Assembly: GCA_023213395.1 (NCBI GenBank)
Contig: CM041465.1
Location: forward strand, 50,475,741-50,539,740
DNA from: Cycas panzhihuaensis
Lineage: Eukaryota > Cycadophyta
Length of the DNA stretch: 64,000 nucleotides
Direction: 5' to 3'
Part shown: positions 63,658 to 64,000 of the stretch, in pieces
Layout of the letters: each line of letters begins with the position of its first letter
Numbering within the stretch: position 1 is the stretch's first letter
Made by a program: the position numbers and the translations under genes
The notes under the pieces: generated by a model
What the model was told of the DNA's origin: nothing
Databases searched by the model: none
Seen by the model: the letters and a program-made list of their open reading frames with translations, nothing else

Positions 63658-64000
63658 TGAGTCACACTTTACTTCATCACATTTATTGATGAGTTTTCAT
63701 ACAAGGTGTGGGTCTACTTTCTTAAACATAAATTAGAAGCTTTCACCAAGTTTAAAGAATTTAAGCTTGTAGTTGAAAAAGAGTTGGACATGTAGATCAA
63801 GGTTCTTAGGTTTGACAATGGTGGCGAATATGCCTTTAAGGAGTTCAACTAGTTTTGCACTCATCATGGCATTTAATGATAATTTTCTGCCCAACATACA
63901 CCTTAGTAGAATGGTGTAATAGAATGCATGAACCAAACACTTGTTAGCAAAGCTAAGGCCATGATGCAAATGAATGGTCTTTCTCAAACCTACGCAGAAA
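63658..64000 (+). pseudogene. copia-5 integrase catalytic core, cut by the window edge
   Basis: YFITFIDEFSYKVWVYFLKH (first Asp block) at about 63672, EKELDM-stop-IKVLRFDNGGEYAFKEFN (second Asp) and QNGVIECMNQTLVSKAKAMM (Glu, with A-E-R changed to I-E-C). Stops at several places. It resumes exactly where the zinc-binding part stopped, so LINE sequence replaces only a short linker. Confidence 0.88.

Larger units (their letters stand above)
61121..64000 (+). mobile_element. copia-5, partial Ty1/copia element, open at the window's right edge
   Basis: Plus strand order gag, two zinc knuckles, protease, pre-integrase, then a LINE fragment, then integrase core to the window end. Its gag and integrase differ from those of the other copia elements. 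Many stops, two tandem duplications in gag, and no LTR in view. Confidence 0.88.

Noticed and set aside
1-64000. Host genes, tRNA, rRNA, CRISPR arrays, bacterial operons
   Set aside because: No exon chain, cloverleaf, rRNA motif, direct-repeat/spacer array or ribosome binding site pattern was found. All coding signal with a recognisable family is retroelement.

Overview
This window reads as the non-genic, repeat-filled part of a large plant genome. I found no host gene, tRNA, rRNA, CRISPR array or bacterial feature. Almost everything is LTR retrotransposon: Ty1/copia elements, Ty3/gypsy chromoviruses with integrase chromodomains, two LTR elements without recognisable pol (one LARD-like, one gag-only), and one L1-type LINE fragment. 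Every primer binding site seen is a variant of TGGTATCAGAGC (initiator Met-tRNA), which is usual for plant copia and chromovirus elements. The mass of old, nested, decayed insertions fits a gymnosperm or another large-genome seed plant. The sequence alone does not give the species.

Layout, left to right. (1) 1-8736: gypsy-1 (minus), split by copia-1 (plus, about 2514-8639). The two gypsy-1 pieces abut in homology to gypsy-2. (2) 8911-19425: gypsy-2 (minus) with a 481-bp 5' LTR and a truncated 3' LTR; its RT is interrupted by copia-3 (minus, 11773-16981, 203-bp LTRs). (3) 19426-22158: gypsy-3 (minus), joined head to head inside RT to (4) gypsy-4 (plus, 22159 to about 28371), which carries a LARD-like element (23127-28047). 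(5) 28372-59907: a deep nest. Outer element A (minus) holds element B (minus, 30305-58183). B holds element D (plus, 31704-42247), element F (minus, 43410-47536) and copia-2 (minus, 48044-55868). D holds copia-C (plus, 33341-39312). (6) 59908-64000: a spacer, then copia-5 (plus), whose integrase is split by a LINE fragment.

The best-supported elements are copia-2 (367-bp LTRs differing at one base, target duplication CTAAC) and copia-C (target duplication CCCAT on both sides). Coding capacity is broken everywhere. Some copies decay mainly by in-frame stops (copia-C, element F), others mainly by frameshifts (copia-2). Catalytic residues are lost in several proteases, one integrase and one RT. 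Short tandem duplications of 19-143 bp recur inside retroelement sequence.

The points most worth a second look are: the gag-only element F, one frame of about 520 codons with four stops and no frameshift; the LARD-like element with an open 153-codon frame; an unrecognised coding family shared by elements A and D; and copia-2, which has near-identical LTRs but indel-broken genes. Domain boundaries are read by eye and are approximate unless an LTR end or start codon is cited.
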